A program made the translations under genes and the position numbers. Positions 63,189-64,000 of a stretch of DNA of 64,000 nt are shown here, piece by piece; within the stretch, counting starts at the first letter, position 1, and each line of letters opens with the position of its first letter. Source of the stretch: JAHRAW01 sp963693025 (GTDB lineage Bacteria > Pseudomonadota > Gammaproteobacteria > Arenicellales > Poriferihabitantaceae); NCBI GenBank assembly GCA_963693025.1, contig OY843749.1:3085764-3149763 (forward strand). Reading direction: 5' to 3'. Below the pieces are notes generated by a model. It was given only the letters and a program-made list of their open reading frames with translations. It did not search any database and was not told where the DNA came from.

Positions 63189-64000
63189 TGACTAAAAAAT
63201 GCGTCGTGTTGACCACGATAAACAAACCGACCGAAGCCGTGCAGCGGTTTATCGAAACCGACTACGATGTCATCATCGTCGGGGATGTGAAAACGCCCGG
63301 CGACTACGCGGCGTTGGATTGCGTTTTCCTCGACCTGCGCGCACAGCGCAAACTCTTCCCCGCCATCAGCGACCTGCTGCCCGAGAACAGTTACGCGCGT
63401 AAAAACGCCGGCTATCTGTATGCGATACAAAACGGCTACGAGGTGATTGCCGAAAGCGACGACGACACCATTCCGTATCCAAACTGGGGGCAACTGAATC
63501 ACGATTTTTCGCAGACCATCGTCGCGCCGGCGTATCCGAATGTTTATTCGTTGTATACCGATGAATTGATTTGGCCCCGGGGTTTTCCGCTGGAAAAAAT
63601 CAACGCCGGCGAGCGCATCGTCATTGAGGAAAAAAGCGCCGGCGTGTCTGTCATCCAGAGCCTCGTGGACGGCGACCCGGATGTGGACGCCATCTTCCGG
63701 CTGGTTTTCACCGGGCGGGATGAAGTCCGCTTCGGCGAAGGCGAATACGCGCTCGCGCGCAACGTCGTCTCGCCCTTCAACACGCAGAACACCTTCTGGG
63801 TCAACCGCCTCGCGTTTCCGTTTTTGTATCTCCCCGCCACGGTCACCTTCCGCTACTGCGACATCCTGCGCTCCTATGTTGCGCAACATGGAATCTGGCA
63901 ACAGGGCGGGCAACTCGGCTTCACCGCCGCCAGCGCGCGCCAGGAGCGAAACCCGCACGACCTGATGGCAGACTTCCACTCGGAAGTCCCGGTCTATCTG
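63185..64000 (+). CDS. STELLO-like glycosyltransferase, cut by the window end
   Basis: The start ATG overlaps the upstream stop (ATGA). The visible 272 residues run MMTKKCVVLTTINKPTEAVQ, then NSYARKNAGYLYAIQNGYEV, then IAESDDDTIPYPNW with a DDD metal motif, and WVNRLAFPFLYLPATVTFRY. This resembles STELLO/DUF288-type transferases that use a nucleotide-sugar. The C-terminus is outside the window. Confidence 0.7.
   Translation, partial: MMTKKCVVLTTINKPTEAVQRFIETDYDVIIVGDVKTPGDYAALDCVFLDLRAQRKLFPAISDLLPENSYARKNAGYLYAIQNGYEVIAESDDDTIPYPNWGQLNHDFSQTIVAPAYPNVYSLYTDELIWPRGFPLEKINAGERIVIEEKSAGVSVIQSLVDGDPDVDAIFRLVFTGRDEVRFGEGEYALARNVVSPFNTQNTFWVNRLAFPFLYLPATVTFRYCDILRSYVAQHGIWQQGGQLGFTAASARQERNPHDLMADFHSEVPVYL

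Overview
The window is chromosomal DNA from a GC-rich (roughly 58-60% by eye) sulfur-oxidising gammaproteobacterium. The evidence is a complete reverse-type dissimilatory sulfite reductase set (dsrABEFHCMKLJOPNR; the oxidising direction is inferred from dsrEFH, dsrL, dsrN and dsrR), a proteobacterial pheA-tyrA-aroA run, cmk-rpsA-ihfB-lapA-lapB, LPS heptose genes and a CsiV-family gene. Genus cannot be assigned from sequence alone. No IS transposase, prophage or CRISPR array was found.

Layout. 0.1-3.3 kb: cell-wall genes rodA, mltB, rlpA. 3.4-6.8 kb: aromatic amino-acid operon pheA-tyrA-aroA. 7.1-8.7 kb: a leftward trio with a Cas6/Cmx6-like protein and two small unknowns. 8.9-29.3 kb: the dsr cluster, broken in three places: a DUF1272 zinc-ribbon gene between dsrA and dsrB, a nested repeat between dsrB and dsrE, and a 6.9 kb block between dsrM and dsrK. 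That block holds a single-chain type ISP-like restriction-modification enzyme, a 2.1 kb six-unit repeat array and a GIY-YIG nuclease. 29.3-37 kb: tRNA-Arg(CCT), fba, gshA, dusA, a methyltransferase-like gene, an AlkB-like gene, a class IV aminotransferase, a fatty acid hydroxylase-family gene and a Trm112-family gene. 37-44.8 kb: three tandem copies of the dispersed repeat, an AT-richer gene for a membrane protein with two nuclease-like domains, ppk1 and two CorB/CorC-type genes. 44.8-51.4 kb: a CYTH gene, ampD, a LysR regulator, cmk, rpsA, ihfB, lapA, lapB. 51.6-56.7 kb: ugd, heptose kinase, hldD, a degenerate rmlA-like gene and mtnP. 56.7-64 kb: csiV, a leuA/cimA-type synthase, DUF3461 and a surface-polysaccharide glycosyltransferase cluster with a C13 contingency tract.

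A dispersed, MITE-like element of about 200 bp unites the window. It has 12-bp terminal inverted repeats and three nested palindromes. About nine full or interrupted copies and several fragments sit at gene-cluster junctions, and in three places the element supplies the stop codon (gshA, lapB) or start codon (mtnP) of a gene. The array inside the dsr cluster is built from a relative of the same element.

Most striking observations: the defence and repeat block inside dsr; the Cas6-like trio divergent from dsr; frame-preserving unit lengths in the array; exaptation of repeat ends as codons; a phase-variable glycosyltransferase; a catalytically degraded RmlA; and a two-domain, membrane-spanning nuclease-like protein.
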